Shown: positions 25,201 through 36,022 of the stretch, piece after piece
How positions within the stretch are numbered: the stretch's first letter is position 1
Layout of the letters: every line of letters begins with the position of its first letter
Source: Anadara kagoshimensis
Taxonomy: Eukaryota > Mollusca > Bivalvia > Arcoida > Arcidae
Reading direction: 5' to 3'
Length of the DNA: 64,000 nt
NCBI GenBank assembly: GCA_021292105.1
Contig: CM037861.1
Location: 59,999,245 to 60,063,244, forward strand
The notes under the pieces: generated by a model
Database searches by the model: none
Told to the model about the DNA's origin: nothing
The model's input: only the letters and a program-made list of their open reading frames with translations
Translations under genes and position numbers: made by a program

Positions 25201-28200
25201 GTGTTTCGATGACACGTGTTATTGGTGAAAGTTGTCAATGCCAAATTCAATTTTCAGAAAATAATTTTCAGCCACATTGTTCTACATTGTCATCGCCAAC
25301 AACAACAATCTCATCGTTTTGAAATAGGACTGTTTTCTTATAAATTCAGTAAGGAGGTTCGAGCTTTACAAAAATGTGTCAGAAACCAAAAGGTCTTTAT
25401 TTGCGTAGCTGGCAAAACAGAAGGTGCATATCCTTCCGGAGTGCCCGGTCTCACTTCCGTATTGGAATTATAAGTGTTGAACTAAATAAATGAGTTTTTC
25501 AAAGATTTTACTTTGCTTTTAGTATTGTTAATTGAACAAAGATAGGCAAGTTTCTTTTGCTTTGATTTATATGCGTCGATATTCATAAAACTTCGTCATC
25601 GTACATAGAGAATTCAATATTGAATCTACTCTCTTATATGTATCAATACAAGTCTCGTGTCTTTTAATTTCAGAAATTAAAAAGAATATATATTAATTCA
25701 GGACATCAGTCATGTCGTTAACTAAATTTATCAATCATGCCTAGTAGACAATGAAATATGATATTGCTTCTTGTAGGCAATATATTAAAAAGGAATGAAA
25801 CATCACAGAGTCTTTCACCAAATGAAGCCTTACAAAGTCATGTGTTATAAAACACTTTTGTTCAGTGAATTAAAAGACTGAGCTTAGTAACATCGATATA
25901 TCGATACATAGAAAAGGAAAGTTGAAAATAGAAATTTGAATTCATTACGTTTGTCGCATAGTTTCAAAGGTAACTGATGACGTCCAGAATTAAATACTTT
26001 AATTATTCCCGCTACTTTTCATAAATGCAAATTTTGACACTACTGACTTTTTAAAACTGTTTTTTTTTATTTTCTCTCCAATAACCTAAAGTACACATGT
26101 ACGTCTTTGTATTGTAATAACTTTTTATGTCGCAATTTCATATTGGGCAAAAAGTTGATTGACACAAGATTTGTTGTATTGTTTTTACCTCTATTCACTT
26201 TTCACATTTATTTTTATTAAAAATGTTATAAAGAATTATTATTGGTATCCGTACTTTTGGGAAGGATTCACAGTTAATCGCAATTACATGCATATAGAAT
26301 ACGACATTGATATATGATGGTCTATACTAGCTGAATTGGTTTAATTCCTATGATATGTGTTAATAGTTCAAATCCGTTCATCAAAACAGTTTCACAATAG
26401 ACACACAGTGAATGAAAGGTTACGTGTAGGTTATAAGCTCCCTCAGTTTCAGATGACATTCAAACAATTTTTCAATAGATTAAAACGTATTTTATGTAAA
26501 ACAAAATATATTTCAGACATTACATTATATTACGCAAACTACTATAAGACATTTATTCTGTTTTCTGTTGTTCTATTTTAATTACTTATCAATTTATTGT
26601 CACTGTTTTTCAATCACACATCCAAGCTACGCAAACTTTTAAAGCTACAATGTTACTTGTTTTTCGATGACACGTGTCACTGGTGAAAGTTGTCAATGCC
26701 GAATTCAGTTTACAGCAATTAATTTTCAGCCACGATGTTCTACATTGTCGTGTCATCGCTAACAGCGATCATCTCATCCCTTAGAAATAGGACTGTCAGA
26801 TAAATCAGATAAATTCACTGAATAGGTTCCAGCTTTACAAGAAGGTGTAAAAGACCAAAGGATCAATCTTTGTGTACCTAGCAAAAAGTGCATATCCTTC
26901 CGGAGTACTCGATCTCACTTTCTTATTGAAATTGTAAATGTTGAGCTAAATTAATGCGTTGTTCAAAGATTTAACATTCGTTTTTGGATTGTCATTTTAA
27001 TAAAGATAGTCAATTTTCTTTTGCTTTGATATATATGTCTCGATATTCATAAAACTTTGTCATCATAAATAGAGATTTCAATATTGAATCTACTTTCTAA
27101 AGTCCATTTACGATCATGTAGTCTCTCGGTTTTTCCATTTAAGATACTTCAGTCTCTTGGTGTTTCGCAACATTATCTAAAACGAAACTTTTTATTGTAT
27201 AAGTAAAATCGTACATTTATCATACAATTTATGCCGCAATTAATTTTTATTATTTCTATTCTTAAACTTTTCTCAGTTTTGCCCGATACTCTGTAAATTT
27301 TGGTCAATTTTGAACAAGGCCTATTTTGTCTAAGCCGTGCTTTTCGGTCGAAACCATTTTGGACAGGGAAATACTGAGCTAATTTGCATAAGAAATACCT
27401 ATCGACAATATGTTGATACGCACGCTACACATGATTGACAAGGACGGATATTGTTTTCATAAATTTGTTTACAAAATTACTCAAAATTGTTTATTTTTAT
27501 CAATAGTTATCAATATACATATGGTGTTATAATGCTGCACGTACGAGAATGTCATTTACTAAATTTTGTTGTGTTTACAAGATTTTTGTACGAAATAGCA
27601 TTCTTGCCACAATTCACGGGCAAATCATTATTTCAGACAACGTTCTCTTTCTCTTCATTACTTACTGAATTGCAAAAGTAAGTCACATATATTTACCAAA
27701 AACAATCTAGGAATTTAAAAAAATGCCACCGGAAAGTCTGCATTCATAACTTACTGATAACAAAAGTAACGTGTTGTTCTTTCTTTTCGAAATATTTAAT
27801 TAAATTATCAATTTATTGTTTTGTAAACAGACTTTAATTAATCATTATAAGTCTTGTCTCTTTTAAATTTGAGAAATTAAAATAAATATATTAATTCAAG
27901 GCAATACTTTTATCAATCAGGCCAGTCAGTGTTTTATGTTTTGAAAATTAAAAAAAAGTTTTGGAAACTGACAAAATTGTATATTGAAGAGATAGCAGCA
28001 CATATGCAATACACATAAGCAATGCATTTAAATATCTAAGTGTTACATGCTTTACCCAGCTTATTGTACATTTTGTGCATAAACTCTTTGTATTTTTAAA
28101 AAGCTGTTCTTCCGAATCGTAATCGAATCGTGAAATCTTGCGTGTGTGCATAATAAAAACAGTTTATAAACAAATTGTCTACGTGTGATTCTGCACAACA

Positions 28201-28884
28201 AATGTATGATAAATAACAATATATCGGAACAATTAATTACTTGGTCTAAACACGTAGTGTCATCATTTGCATGTCAAGAAAACGTAATTCATCACAGACT
28301 TCCTTGCGCGTGATATGATAATTATATAAAGTTTTGAATTACCCAAAATTGACTTTCGTTAAAAAATATTTTTTAAGATTCGGAAAAAATCAATAAACCT
28401 TACAAAATCATGATGTAGAGGTTGTGATTTTTATTGTAAAGATACATTAAATATATAGAAGAGCAATTGAAATTCAGTTTTTGTTAAGTTCGTGTAATTA
28501 TACGGACTTCGTGTTGAAATCCCTCTTAGAAGAATAGTATCTCCACATGTAATTTGTTTTCCATTTGCTATTAGCAGCTAAAGCAGGGAAAGATTATGTT
28601 TTCGTGACAAAATATTAGACGAGGCAATTGTCTGGTCTTTGACAGTGGTAATTACATCTAGCTGTACTTATTACCAAGCCTTTTTACAACAATGAACCCA
28701 GCCTTAAATATAGCCTGTGATTCTAAAGAATTCTAATTGTTATAATTATAAAAATGTGGTGCGACATTTATTTACATTTTATTTTTCAATCATTATCAGT
28801 GGGTGATTATTCCGAGAATCAACAAGTAATCATTCCAGCTTATGTGCCAATGTGTTGTCATGGTTTGTATGGCGTACGTTCAGA

Positions 28885-29065
28885 CCACAACATACAGTCA
28901 AACCTGTTTATGAAGATCACCCAAGGGGACCAGTAAAAGTGGCCTTTAAGGGCAGGTGGCGTTTAAATACAGGTTCAAATAATATGAATAAGAAATAATT
29001 GTTGGTCCTTATATACAGGTAACCTTTAATACAGATTGGACTATAACTACTCAGGTATACTCCTT
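28885..29065 (+). repeat. Dispersed-repeat fragment with internal imperfect repeats
   Basis: The stretch holds three related phrases, around AACCTGTTTATGAAGATCAC, GGTGGCGTTTAAATACAGGT and CAGGTAACCTTTAATACAGA. I recall similar ACAGGT/GGTGGCCTTTA phrases as a common repeat in invertebrate genomes, but cannot verify the family here. It is non-coding. Confidence 0.4.
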
Positions 29066-29099
29066 ATATTGTCATGTTCTTTTATTTTTCAACTTCACT

Positions 29100-29205
29100 T
29101 ACATATTTGGCAGGTGTAGCTAGCTCAACATGAGGTTTATCTTTCTAAATTGTTGTTTGGTTGTAGATAAGTATGTTTGTTTTTTGTAAATCTTTCTTCT
29201 CATTG
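29100..29205 (-). repeat. DR1 dispersed repeat, fragment
   Basis: GCAGGTGTAGCTAGCTCAAC followed, after a deletion, by TTGTTTGGTTGTAGATAAG: the reverse complement of the DR1 core end and its 5' segment. DR1 is described fully at 5581-5932. Confidence 0.55.
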
Positions 29206-29224
29206 AGCTAAGCTCCTTTTTCTC

Positions 29225-29370
29225 AATTTTGATCACTCGCGTGGCGGGTGAAGCTAGCTTTACGGGAGGTGCTTAGCTTACCTACCTGGAGCATACGGCT
29301 TCTCTTCCCTACTTCACTTAACTGGCTTTCAAAGTCTTTACCTTTATCTAACATTAGACTAGTTGTTCTG
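29225..29370 (-). repeat. DR1 dispersed repeat, diverged
   Basis: GGCGGGTGAAGCTAGCTTTA and ACCTGGAGCATACGG are a diverged reverse-complement DR1 core (normally GGGTGTAGCTAGCT and CCTTCCGGAGCACC). Confidence 0.5.
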
Positions 29371-29603
29371 TTTGATTCGATGAAATACAAGTTTTATCGA
29401 AGACGCGTACGTCTCATTGTGACGTCATTGGGGAATCTCCGATTTGTCAAATGTAAACAATGACGTCATTACTACAAAACATGTCATAACATAGTTCAGT
29501 TGTTTTCTGTGGTAAAATGTATTTTTTTTTATATAAAGTATTGGGTTTTTTATTATCCTATTTTATTTACCTAATAGAAAAATGTTAATAGATAAAAATG
29601 TCA

Positions 29604-29756
29604 TATAGACAGTGTGTATGTACAACCCTCAGTATCAGGTCTCGTCCTTTTTCGTAGCTGTATTACTACTCGTTGCGCAAGCGCGACTCGTAGTGATACG
29701 ACTACGAAAAAAGGACTCGACCTGATACTGAGGGTTGTACATACATACTGTGTATA
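29604..29756. repeat. Near-perfect 150 bp hairpin (fold-back/MITE-like)
   Basis: Long inverted repeat: the left arm begins TGTATGTACAACCCTCAGTA and the right arm is its complement ending ACTGAGGGTTGTACATACA. The arms are ~70 bp with few mismatches and meet at a GC-rich centre, TTGCGCAAGCGCGA. Flanks are AT-rich. Such short fold-backs are typical of non-autonomous DNA elements; no transposase is present. Confidence 0.75.
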
Positions 29757-29837
29757 TAATATGTATGTATTGGGATCTTTGTTTTTTCATATATTTGACG
29801 TCCTTTTTTGCCGTGTTTCTTTCATTCTTTATTTTGA

Positions 29838-29998
29838 TTACACATGTGACAGATGTAGCTAGCTAAGCAAGATGTACTTACCCTTCCGGAGCACCCTGTC
29901 TCAATTCCCTGGCGGAAGTTTGCGTGTTTGACTTAAATTTGTCTGTTTTCATAGTCTTTGCATTTGGATTGTGGTTTGGACTTACATTGGTATGTTGA
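29838..29998 (-). repeat. DR1 dispersed repeat, good copy
   Basis: GATGTAGCTAGCTAAGCA, CCTTCCGGAGCACCC and TCCCTGGCGGAAGTT follow the reverse-complement core of DR1 closely, then run into the TTGGATTGTGGTTTGGAC segment. Confidence 0.7.
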
Positions 29999-30009
29999 AT
30001 TTTTATATC

Positions 30010-30165
30010 GTGATTGATGTAGCTAGGCATACAGATATTCCTTATCCTTCCGGAGTACACGGTCGCCCTACTCTGATGGGAATTCGCGTGTGCAACATTG
30101 ATGCCAATATCCATAGTTCCAGGTTTTGGGATTGTATGTTGATAATGGACAGGTATATTTGTGTT
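30010..30165 (-). repeat. DR1 dispersed repeat, diverged, head-to-tail with the previous copy
   Basis: GATGTAGCTAGGCATACAG, CCTTCCGGAGTACACGG and GGGATTGTATGTTGATA mark a second, more diverged DR1 copy directly after the copy at 29838-29998, in the same orientation. Confidence 0.55.
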
Positions 30166-30558
30166 TTATTGTTTCTTGTTCTATTTTGTTCATAATGTAG
30201 TTTGCCTGTATATAGAAACTGTTTCTTCGTATTGGTCCTTATCGACACCACTAGACCTTCACGACAATGTCGTCTAATTGCTATGTTTTGAAACAATTTT
30301 AGTTTGTTTTATAAATATTAACATGATATTATGATGCTTAATTAAATTAAAATCTGTTTGAGACCAAATGAAGTTATAGGACTATAATTACATTTGTTAA
30401 TGTGGCATCACTTTCTTACGCCTATACCTGTGACGCCATTGATTGGCTGTTGCAGCAATTGGAATTACATGCCGTACACGATAGTGTTTTAAATTTATTT
30501 CAGGATTCAAAAACAAAAATAAGATTTACAAAAATTGCGTAATGTAAATATACTCATT

Positions 30559-30654
30559 GAACTGTCTAGAAATGACGTTTATGGTGCTATAATTTCTATT
30601 GCCGTGCAAAGCAATGAAAGTCATAGCACTATAAACGCCATTTCTAGACAGTTC
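30559..30654. repeat. Inverted repeat, ~32 bp arms
   Basis: Left arm GAACTGTCTAGAAATG then ACGTTTATGGTGCTAT; right arm ATAGCACTATAAACG then CCATTTCTAGACAGTTC. The arms pair with two mismatches or so around a ~30 bp loop. Probably a small fold-back element. Confidence 0.7.
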
Positions 30655-32024
30655 TATGGTTAAGTTTCTTCAATACGCATATATCTTTGGTTGTATTGTG
30701 TCGTGCTCTAAGTTGCGTTGCCTGTTGGCAAGTACTTATGTCTCAGTTACAAGTCATTCTTCTGTTATGTTTGTAAGTGTTTTAATCATATATTTCGCTA
30801 GACCATCAACGATAATAATGATGGTGATACGTTCACCTTTGCCGAGCGTATCACCAAAACGGGTAATTTATTAAAACATATTTATTTTGCATTTTTCCTA
30901 AAAGTTTAGTTTAGTCAGGGGGCAGATCCCAAAAATGTGACACCCCCTAAACTTTTTTGTTAAAAGCAGGAAACATGGTGGATCTTATTGCCCTATATGT
31001 ACTTAGTCACGCTAGGTATGTTTCCACCTCGACCTTTTCCGTTTAATGAAAATATGGCTGCCAATCCAAGATGGCCGCCAAAAAAGATAATTTAAGAATA
31101 AAATTCAATATCAAATCAACCACTAAATTGTTTTAGTTGCAATTTGGTATTTTATCAATTAAATATTTATACTAATTTTCCATGAATAAATATTGGTTGT
31201 AAAATTCAATATGGCCGCCATTTTTAAGATGGCCAACTTATAATCATTGCGCTGCATTTTAAATCAAATACGACAAAGGATGTCATTATTTTATGACATA
31301 AAACCAATGTATTGTATTTAATATATATGTACTAAGTTAAGCTAGGTTTGTTTCCACCTTGACTTTTTCCGTTTAATGAAAATATGGCTGCCAAATCCAA
31401 GATGGCTACCCAAAAAGATAATTTAAGTATAAATATTCAATATCAAATCAACCACTTAACCTTTTAAGTTGAAATTTTGTATTTGATCAATTAAATATTT
31501 ACTAATTTTCGGAGATAAAATTTGGTTATAAAATTCAATATGGCCGCCATTTTTAAGATGGCCGACTTGTAATCATCGCGCTGCATTTTAAATCAAATAC
31601 AACCAAGGATGTCATTACTTTATGATGACATAAAACTAATGTGTGTATATTACATATTATGTGAAAATATTATCAGTACTGCTCTTTAAACTTATTTTAT
31701 GTAAATTAAATAATTTAAATAACGAAGCCTAAACATTTTTTAAGTTTTCAATAAATATCATTTGAATTGATTTAATAGCTATGACTTTTGATGTCTGCAA
31801 TAAAAAATAGTCCTCTCGCTTATTCAAACATTCAAAGAAGTCTAACAGCAACATGATTAACATCCACAAGCACCTTGCAGCAATATATTCTATACGTATA
31901 TCCCTGATATATATATATTTATTATATAAGTATGATCAGAATATAACATATTTTCCCGGTTCAACAATTCAACAGCTATAAATATAGGATTGAATACCAA
32001 TCTTTTATTTTCAAAATATTAATT

Positions 32025-32240
32025 TTAAAACAAAAACTAAGACAATAACAAAAACATCTGCATGGCTACAAAGGATAAGCGTTTGACCATTATCTGTTTC
32101 TTTGGCTTTTTTGGCACAAAGAACAATTCTTATGTCAGCCTCTTTATGATTTGCTCAAGACCTGATTTACCCCGGCCAGTACTCGAGAATGTAGCTTTAG
32201 CATCCAAAAAAACCAACTGAACCATTAATTGCTTGCCATA
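32025..32240 (-). pseudogene. Decayed transposon-gene fragment with EADxR-like motif
   Basis: Minus-strand frames read ATFSSTGRGKSGLEQI and, after a frame change, HKEADIRIVLCAKKAKETDN followed by GQTLILCSHADVFVI. This recalls the EEADTRLLLHAKHA / SPDTDV signature of a family of transposon-associated invertebrate proteins whose function I cannot name with certainty. The order of the pieces is unusual and stops are present. It has a diverged inverted partner at about 33440-33620. Confidence 0.3.
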
Positions 32241-32539
32241 TACCATTTTTTTATCTGATTTGATATAAAACTAAAAGAATCAGATTCATTCTTTATTTTC
32301 GTCCATATGTACGTATATTGAATTATTCCATTTTTCAACTTTCCATCTTTTTTCTGCAGTACATGTATTATTCTTTAAATTGAATGATTCTCACCTGTTC
32401 TTACTGATTTTAATGCTCTATGATTGTGAATTGTGGATGAATTGTTGTGTTTTTGTTTATTTTTTCTTGTTAGACTTTATAGAATGCTCAAAATATCAAT
32501 TAAACAAAACATCTACTCTATAACTATTCCTGAAATGAC

Positions 32540-32842
32540 ATTTTGTTCTATCTGCAAATCTACAAAGTTGTCAAAGGTTTGTGCATTGGCTTTTTCCGAA
32601 TGCTGTTAACCAATATCATACTCTCTAGTATGGTACAAATCTTTATACCTTTTTCTGAACATTTCTGGATGACATCATCAACCTGTGGCTACATCAGATG
32701 TTTGTTGATTGGCCGTAAACTACCTGATGATGTTACGAAGACTACACATGTCTTTTTGTCCAGTTTATCACTATCACCGTTACCTCTTCCTGCTTTCACT
32801 GGCACAATGATATTATTTAGCAATTATTGTTTTGATTTTTGA
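32540..32842 (-). pseudogene. Possible further relic of the same element's gene
   Basis: A minus-strand frame contains KKTCVVFVTSSGSLRPIN and, after one stop, PQVDDVIQKCSEKGIKICTI. The codon use looks less random than neighbouring DNA, but I do not recognise the protein. It lies between the arms of the 30904-34693 element. Confidence 0.2.
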
Positions 32843-33034
32843 AACTCCATAACGCTACCGAAAAATATAAAGACCTGTACGATAATATATGGTACGACAT
32901 TGGTTAACAGCATTGGAAAACCACACTGAGCATTTTGAAGATTGCCTCGCAGCAACCACAAAGTGTCGTTTTAGAAAATAGCGTTAGAATAGATTGTTTG
33001 CTTTTATAAAGGCTTGAACCAGACGAAAAGAATA

Positions 33035-33345
33035 AATTCAAAACAAACATACCAATCCATATCAAAATCACAATTATGAAGTAAAAATCTTGAAACTTTC
33101 AAATGAAGTTTAACACAGGAACATCCACCAGCGAAGTGAGAACAAGTGACCTGGAAGGATAATTGAGCACCCCACACTTTTTAGAAAGAAAGGAACATGG
33201 AACTTTGGGACGCCACATATCCATGGTATTTTTGGATACAGAGTCACCATACTATATTGTGATGACAGCCATAAAACTTTATGAGGGCCTTAATAAGCCA
33301 AGGCTTGCGCTATCATTGCATCAACAATTCATTTTGTTAGCAGTT
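33035..33345 (+). repeat. DR1 dispersed repeat, near full length, inside the 3.8 kb fold-back element
   Basis: CAAACATACCAATCCATATC, CCACCAGCGAAGTGAGAAC, GGAACATGGAACTTTGGGAC, TGATGACAGCCATAAAACTT and TAAGCCAAGGCTTGCGCTAT cover all parts of DR1. It lies between the inverted arms of the fold-back element, so it inserted into it. Confidence 0.7.
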
Positions 33346-33439
33346 TGCACAGAGAGAGATGGAATTCCATGTTGCCTGAGAATTTGAACAATTTTATAAA
33401 TATGGGGGAGAATAAGGCTTAACTGACTAGTTTTTTTAT

Positions 33440-33620
33440 CAAATGAGTTGAGCAAGGAAGTACTTGGCAAGGAGTCAGTGGTTATTGGAGGGTTGCGGAT
33501 CCAAATACTACATTCTCGAGTTCAGGGCGAGATACATCAGGTCCTTGTGCAAACTATTAATACGCAGACTCAAGACTTGTTGCTTATTCAGAGTGAGATG
33601 GATAGATGGGAAGTGTTCAA
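33440..33620 (+). pseudogene. Inverted partner of the decayed coding-like fragment
   Basis: The plus strand CTACATTCTCGAGTTCAGGG and ATCAGGTCC parallel CTACATTCTCGAGTACTGGC and AATCAGGTCT on the minus strand near 32190. Translated, TTFSSSGRDTSG and ADSRLVAY parallel ATFSSTGRGKSG and ADIRIVLC. So the inverted symmetry of the fold-back element extends into its centre in decayed form. Confidence 0.35.
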
Positions 33621-34699
33621 ACTAATCATAGAGCTTGAAAACTCTAAACTGAAAGCTTATGAATTCCGTCATTGCCACGTTACAAGATGTGTTCCGGCCA
33701 TGCACATTAAACACATTAATTATCAGGAAATAGTTTGGAATCTATGTTTTTCCTAGTAAAAACTACAATTAACTCTTGTGAGCAGTTGGGAAACTGACCT
33801 ACAATATTTAGGAATGTGGAATTGTTGAATCTTTATGACGTTTGTGCAGTTTTATTATAATGAAAAACAAAAAAACACATTCTACTGCACTGTTGTTTGT
33901 GGATGTGAATCATGTCGGTGTAAAAAGCTTTTGAAGGAGTCAGTTAACTAATATATATATTAACAAATTCAATATATTAGTTTCTTGTATTAAAACAATG
34001 CAGCGCGGTGATTATTAGTCGGCCATCTTAAGAAATGGCGGCCATATTGAATTTTACAACGACAGTTTGTTCATGAGAAATTAATATAAATATGTAATTG
34101 ATGAAATATCAAATTTCCACTCAAAAAGTTAAGCGGTTGATTTGTTATTGAATTTTCATTTTAAAATTATCTTTTTTGGTGGCCATCTTGGATTTGGCAG
34201 CCATATTTTCATTAAACGGAAAAAGTCAAGATGGAAATATACTTAGCCTAACTAAGAACATATATATATTAAATGCAATACATTGGTTTTATCTCATAAA
34301 ATAATGACATCCTTTGTCGTATTTGATTTAAAATGCAGCACAATGATTATACGACGGCCATCTTCAAAATGGCGGCCATATTGAATTTTACAACCAATAA
34401 TTATTCACAGAAAATTAGTATAAATATTTAATTGATGAAATACCAAATTTTAATTTAAATGGTTAAGTATTTGATTTGATATTGAATTTTTATACTTAAA
34501 TTATCTTTTTTGGCGGCCATCTTAGATTGGCAGCCATATTTTCATTAAACGGAAAAAGTCAAGCTGGAAACATACCTAGCGTGACTAAGGACATATAGGG
34601 CAATAAGATCCACCATGTTTCCTGCTTTTAACAAAAAAGTTTAGGGGGGTCAATAAAGAGGCTACTTTTTGAGATCTGCCCCCTGACTAGTTTTTGTGA

Positions 34700-36020
34700 C
34701 GTATTACCACAGCCAAATACAAAAAAATATTTCCGCAAGAAAACGTCTGATGAACGACGTGGAAAATAAGTGCACTTGTATGTCAAAAACCAATTTTAAA
34801 TCCATTTATCATAGCTTGTCAACAATATAGAAATTTATGGACATAATTAAATACATCAAAGGGTTATGATATTTATGCAGCAGCCGTAATGAATCTCAGT
34901 ATAGGATATAGGATATGAAAAACAATCAGGCATCCACTGTTTAACATGTTATAGGCGGAAAAATATCGCTTAGAAATGAACAAAAATCGATTGTCAGTAA
35001 GGTGATGAACAGTAGTGTAGGTATACATGAAACTGTTTAGGGATTTCATATTCGTATTTGCTATGGCGATATTTATACAAATAAGAATAAAATCAAGTAG
35101 CTAAATATCATTATGTTCATATCCATATTTACATTGTAACACTACAGTTACTCAGAAAGAATGTTCACTTCCAATGTGGGATGTTGGGGTTCGAACAAAG
35201 GCCGATGTGTCACTATGACATAAAACAGGCAATTAATGTAGAAACAACAAACACATTGTTAGCATGTGACATAATCCTAAGGCACACCTACAATAGTCAA
35301 AATTATTAACAAACTGTTTGCCTTTACCATAACCCTAAGTTACAGCATTTGATCCTTTGATCTGATATATATATATATATATTAAACACATTTAAAAATT
35401 AACGTTGTCTCGTGCTATGGTAGACCGAAGAATGAAAAACCACCCGTGATACACGCATTTATATAACATTGTGACATATATAATAACTACCCTGGAAAAT
35501 TAGTTCCGTTTATTCAATAACAAACCCAAAAGTAATTAATTTGTTTCTAATTCATTTCATTCAAACGATACAAATTACATTTACAAACACTTAGGATTTA
35601 AAAAATGTCACGATGCCCTTTGGAAGTGACCTTAAAACCGATATTTGCTTGACTTTGACGTAAAGCACAAAGGAATCATTATTTAAATCGTGCTTTCTTT
35701 CACAAAATTCCATGCAGATAACAATACTGAATAAAATATACTCAGCAATATAAAGACACACGAGGCTTATTTGAAATGGAAGAATAAAAAATTAATAAAT
35801 ACTGATATTGAGATTATTACTTTCTCAAATAAAACTTTTTACGAGTCTTCATAAATCAACATTATTGAAAATATATTATTGTATTTGTAATGCTATCATT
35901 GCCAGTTACTTTTTGTAAGCGTAATACCAGACAAAAATTATTTCCGGTACAGCTCAAATTCGGTCAAATAGAGTATGGCATCATTTTGAAAAAGAGATCA
36001 AGTCAACTTTTAGTCGAACA
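34700..36020. other. AT-rich spacer between two fold-back elements
   Basis: Nothing recognised except a short (AT)n tract at about 35365-35383. A TTCGAA-containing box near 35189-35200 is Pol III B-box-like on the minus strand, but no matching A box or tRNA body is seen. Confidence 0.4.
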
Positions 36021-36022
36021 TA

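Larger units (their letters stand above)
11110..28700 (+). repeat. Degenerate complex tandem array
   Basis: The same blocks recur in order through this span. A block with TATATCCGGTAACTG and TTCCAAGCGGTTCATCTAGA occurs at about 11170, 12260, 13940, 15350, 16640, 20840 and 24250. GGAGTAAT with an ACGCTCAA-like block occurs at about 14650, 16219, 20355 and 23788. TTCAGTGAATTAAAAG recurs at about 16785, 20995, 24415 and 25860. GTTTTGGAAACTGACA recurs at about 18948, 22510 and 27958. TATATAAAGTTTTGAATTACC recurs, with changes, at about 19325, 19800, 20050, 22840, 23605 and 28325. Spacing is ~1.1-1.6 kb in the left part and ~3.4-4.2 kb further right. Open frames in one copy are not conserved in the others, which argues against coding. 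Confidence 0.7.
30904..34693. mobile_element. Composite fold-back element with ~740 bp inverted arms
   Basis: The left arm starts TAGTCAGGGGGCAGATC (30912 region) and the right arm ends GATCTGCCCCCTGACTA (~34690), a perfect 17-base terminal inverted repeat. Inside, about 30960-31640 is inverted as about 33960-34640, with shared phrases ACATGGTGGATCTTATTGCC, CTAGGTATGTTTCC, TTTTCCGTTTAATGAAAATA and CAATATGGCCGCCATTTTTA. Each arm is itself two ~320 bp direct sub-repeats (second left unit from ~31331). The ~2.3 kb centre holds a DR1 insertion and decayed inverted coding-like fragments. A target-site duplication is not clear (GTT or GTTT at best). Arms carry ATGGCGGCC/GGCCGCCAT motifs like YY1 sites. 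No intact transposase is visible. Confidence 0.7.

Noticed and set aside
33448..33756. 102-codon open frame on the plus strand
   Set aside because: The recognisable similarity in this stretch is in another frame (the decayed transposon relic), so this frame is a shadow.
35180..35205. GGGGTTCGAAC box (minus-strand B-box-like)
   Set aside because: No A box at the right distance and no tRNA-like body.
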